Source of the DNA: an uncultured Clostridia bacterium
GTDB lineage: Bacteria; Bacillota; Clostridia; Christensenellales; Aristaeellaceae
DNA: 34,549 bases
NCBI GenBank assembly: GCA_944362695.1
Contig: CALVTQ010000171.1
Span: forward strand, 1-34,549
Reading direction: 5' to 3'
In this document: positions 32,330 to 34,549 of the stretch, piece after piece
Position numbering within the stretch: the first letter of the stretch is position 1
Layout: each line of letters opens with the position of its first letter
Made by a program: the position numbers and the translations under genes
Notes under the pieces: generated by a model
What the model saw: the letters and a program-made list of their open reading frames with translations, nothing else
Databases searched by the model: none
Told to the model about the DNA's origin: nothing

Positions 32330-33580
32330 TTGAAAAAGGCGATTGATTTTCTGCGCTCGATGCGCTTTGGCATGATCCTGCTGGTGCTGGTGATGCTGCT
32401 GGGCTTCGCGGGGTCGATGATCGTGCAGCAGCGCGAGCCGATGGAGTACGTGCGGCGCTACGGCGAGGGCGCGGCGAAGGTCATCCTCGCGACGGGGCTT
32501 GACGACGTGTTCTCCGCGCCGTATTTCATCGCCGTGCTCGCGGCGCTGTCCGTGAATCTGCTGCTGTGCTCCATCGTGCGCTTCCCGAAGGTGCGCGGCG
32601 CGGCGGGACGGCTTAAAAAGCAGGCCGAGACGTGCGCGATGAAGGAGAACCTGACCGGCGGGGACGCAAAGAAGCTGGGCGATTTTCTCAAGGCGCGCGG
32701 GTTCAAGGCGAGCGAGGCGCAGAGCCGCACGGTGTACATCAAGCACATGGCGGGCTTCTACGGCTCATTCCTCACGCACCTGTCGTTTCTTTTGATCCTC
32801 GCGGTCGGCGCGGCCGCCGTGCTGACGGCTGACGTGCAGGACAGGATCGTCATGCCGGGCGAGACCATCGAGCTGGACGGCGGCATGCGCATCACCGTAC
32901 ACAGCTTCGCCATCGAGGACGAGACCGGCAGGCTCGATTTCACCAGCGACATCGAGATGACCGCGCCGGATGGACAGACAAAGCGCGGCGAGATCCGCGT
33001 CAACGAGCCGATGACGCTCTCCGGCTGCAAGGTCTATCAGCAGACATACGGCACGGCGGGCGCTGTGCGCGTAAGCAACCTGATCAACGGCGCGAGCGAG
33101 GACATGACGCTCACCGAGCCGTGCATGCTGACGCTCGACGGCATCAGCGGCATGTTCTACAACGCGGTCTATCCCGGATATATCGAGGATGAGGACGGCA
33201 GCATCACGCTGATCACCAGCTCCTCCGGCGCGTATGCCGATCCGGTTTACGACGTGATGAGCGTGGCCGAGGGCGACATGACGGCTGTGCTCGCCTTCCC
33301 GGGCGAGACGCTGACCATCGGCGACGTGAGCTTCACGATGCTCGACCCGGTGAGCTATCCGGGCCTGCGCATCAAGGAGACGAGCCGCGTTCTGCTGGGC
33401 GCGCTGTATGCCGTGTTCGTGCTGATGGTCGCGGCGCTGTATCTGTGCTTCTTCATGGCGCCGGTGGCCGTGGCTGTGGATGAAACGGGCTACGCCGTCG
33501 TGAGCCCGAAGACGCAGACGGGCTTGATGCTCGATATTGCGGCGGTGCTTGAAACAAAGCCCGCCGAGGGAGGTGCTTGA
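32330..33580 (+). CDS. resB: Cytochrome c biogenesis protein ResB (Ccs1)
   Basis: 416 residues. Helices lie at about 12-32, 63-82 and 138-161. A large outer domain (about 162-350) has VYQQTYGTAGAVRV. A last helix follows at about 347-372, then a cytosolic tail. ResB with CcsA carries heme across the membrane and joins it to CxxCH apocytochromes in system II. It starts at TTG 32330, with AAGGAGA 8 bases upstream; there is no nearer ATG. It lies directly before ccsA, one base apart, and after nrfA, so it very probably serves NrfA, which needs Lys-type heme attachment. Confidence 0.92.
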   Translation: MKKAIDFLRSMRFGMILLVLVMLLGFAGSMIVQQREPMEYVRRYGEGAAKVILATGLDDVFSAPYFIAVLAALSVNLLLCSIVRFPKVRGAAGRLKKQAETCAMKENLTGGDAKKLGDFLKARGFKASEAQSRTVYIKHMAGFYGSFLTHLSFLLILAVGAAAVLTADVQDRIVMPGETIELDGGMRITVHSFAIEDETGRLDFTSDIEMTAPDGQTKRGEIRVNEPMTLSGCKVYQQTYGTAGAVRVSNLINGASEDMTLTEPCMLTLDGISGMFYNAVYPGYIEDEDGSITLITSSSGAYADPVYDVMSVAEGDMTAVLAFPGETLTIGDVSFTMLDPVSYPGLRIKETSRVLLGALYAVFVLMVAALYLCFFMAPVAVAVDETGYAVVSPKTQTGLMLDIAAVLETKPAEGGA

Positions 33581-33581
33581 C

Positions 33582-34376
33582 ATGCAGATTCTGTTTTTTG
33601 CGGTGATTCTCGCGTATTTCGCGGCGATGATGGCGCAGCTCGTGGGCGCGGCGATGAAAAAGCCGGCGTTTGTGAAAGCGGCGCTCGGCATATTCGCGCT
33701 GGCGTTCGCGGCGCACACGGTATTTACGGTCTGGCGCGGCATTGCGGCGGCGAGGATTCCGCTGGCGAACCAGTTTGAGTTCGCGTCGGGCTTCGCGTGG
33801 TCGGCGGCTGTGCTGGGCCTCGCGCTGTACATGAAGCTCAAGCAGGACTGGGTGCTGACAGTCAGCATCCCGGCGGCGTTCCTCGTGGCGTCGTATGCGG
33901 CGTTCCAGCCGATGGAGATCCGCGACCTGATGCCGGCGCTGCGCTCGACGTGGTTTGCACTGCACATCGGCTCGGCGACGTTCTCGTATGCGGCGTTCGC
34001 CATCGCGGGCGGCCTCGGCGTGCGCTATCTGATGATGCTCAAAAAAGGCGCGGACGAAAAGGACACACACATGCGCCAGACGGATTACATGGCGTATCGC
34101 CTGATCTGCCTGGGCTTCTTGCTGCTCACCGTGGTCATCCTCTCCGGCGCGATCTGGGCGGAGCAGGCGTGGAGCCGCTGGTGGAGCTGGGACCCGAAGG
34201 AGACGTGGGCGCTGATCACGTGGATTTTCTACGCGATTTATCTGCATCAGCGCATGCGCATGAACTGGCAGGGCAAGCGGATGGCGTGGTTCGCGGTGAT
34301 CGCCGTGGTGCTGGTGATCTTCACGTTCGCGGGCGTCAACAAGCTGCTTCCGGGCCTGCATTCCTACGCGGTGTGA
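33582..34376 (+). CDS. ccsA: Cytochrome c assembly protein CcsA/ResC
   Basis: 264 residues with about eight membrane helices. The heme-handling WWD motif reads WSRWWSWDPKETWALITW at about 205-222. Histidines that could ligate heme are in AAHTVF, WFALHIGS and AIYLHQRM. This is the heme lyase half of system II. GGGAGG precedes ATG 33582 by 9 bases, inside the end of resB; the resB stop is one base before the start. It is the only CcsA in the window, so it must accept the CxxCK site or a second lyase is encoded elsewhere. Confidence 0.93.
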   Translation: MQILFFAVILAYFAAMMAQLVGAAMKKPAFVKAALGIFALAFAAHTVFTVWRGIAAARIPLANQFEFASGFAWSAAVLGLALYMKLKQDWVLTVSIPAAFLVASYAAFQPMEIRDLMPALRSTWFALHIGSATFSYAAFAIAGGLGVRYLMMLKKGADEKDTHMRQTDYMAYRLICLGFLLLTVVILSGAIWAEQAWSRWWSWDPKETWALITWIFYAIYLHQRMRMNWQGKRMAWFAVIAVVLVIFTFAGVNKLLPGLHSYAV

Positions 34377-34387
34377 TGAGGATAATG

Positions 34388-34402
34388 TTATGACCATCAT
34401 AA
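34388..34402. other. Small palindrome after ccsA
   Basis: TTATGA-CCA-TCATAA is followed by GCAAACATTTTT. It may be a weak terminator for resB-ccsA. Confidence 0.45.
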
Positions 34403-34420
34403 TGCAAACATTTTTAATGG

Positions 34421-34549
34421 ATTATTAGGGCGTGTTTCTAAAATGAGACAGGTGCAGTTTCGAGCAGATTTTCATGCAGGACAAGGATGAGAAGCGAAGG
34501 TTTACTGGATGTAAATCGAGATTCGAAGACGCGGTCATGCATGAAAAGA
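34421..34549. mobile_element. Possible left part of a palindromic MITE-like repeat, cut by the window end
   Basis: Low-GC sequence begins at about 34426 with AGGGCGTGTTTCTAAAAT. Inverted arms TTTTCATGCA (34469-34478) and TGCATGAAAA (34538-34547) enclose a centre with the hairpin TTTAC-TGGAT-GTAAA (34501-34515). No coding frame is seen. The nested symmetry and composition change suggest a foldback element whose right half continues beyond the window. Confidence 0.45.

Noticed and set aside
34377..34549. A tRNA or other known RNA at the right edge
   Set aside because: The hairpins do not form a cloverleaf and no conserved tRNA segments are present; a foldback repeat explains the symmetry better.

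Overview
The window is GC-rich (roughly 60-65%), densely coded DNA that looks chromosomal. It most likely comes from an uncultured anaerobic, gut-type member of the Clostridia (Bacillota). The indications are clear AGGAGG-type ribosome sites, TTGACA/TATAAT-type promoters, a CIRCE heat-shock operator, an EFR1-type ferredoxin-flavodoxin, a DUF3842 gene, an ECF transporter S component and a system II (ResB/CcsA) cytochrome c assembly pair. A more precise lineage cannot be fixed from sequence reading alone. No rRNA, tRNA, CRISPR array or intact transposase was seen.

Layout. 1-5530 (+): the end of an oligopeptide/dipeptide ABC operon, oppB(partial)-oppC-oppD-oppF plus a 71-residue membrane protein, closed by a terminator. 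5535-6309 (-): a glycerophosphodiester phosphodiesterase. 6446-7735 (+): a ferredoxin-flavodoxin protein and a membrane protein. 7799-10726 (-): a four-gene unit with an NMT1/SsuA-like binding protein, permease, ATPase and Nudix hydrolase. 10902-12940 (+): a nucleotidyltransferase and an orphan sensor kinase. 12971-16164 (+): a 994-residue secreted protein with six peptidoglycan-binding repeats. 16217-20148 (+): comM, a uridine-kinase-like P-loop protein, DUF3842 and an ECF S component. 20232-21052 (+): an esterase. 21087-21406 (-): a 55-residue membrane peptide. 21676-24050 (+): a membrane protein, recO and a sirtuin. 24207-24813 (+): CIRCE-controlled Hsp20. 24852-29432 (+): an MBL-fold protein, tex and a secreted propeller-like protein. 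29512-30915 (+): a flavoprotein. 30933-34376 (+): a pentaheme NrfA-type nitrite reductase followed by resB and ccsA. 34421-34549: the start of a palindromic, MITE-like element cut by the window edge.

The most unusual system is the Opp transporter. Its OppC subunit carries a complete seven-blade RCC1-type beta-propeller (about residues 93-384), inserted in frame in the first extracytoplasmic loop exactly between the usual TM1 region and the GTDDLGRD motif. Its OppF ATPase carries about 185 extra residues, largely charged and helical, between Walker A and the Q-loop. The same operon ends in a small one-helix membrane protein. One transporter therefore seems to have gained an outside module and an inside module. 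This suggests a peptide importer with added sensing, docking or gating functions, although that role is inference.

The right end encodes ammonifying nitrite reduction. NrfA has the signature CxxCK first heme and four CxxCH hemes. ResB and CcsA next to it would attach the hemes. No NrfH quinol dehydrogenase and no clear lipid anchor is visible, so how electrons reach the enzyme and how it stays on a Gram-positive cell are open questions.
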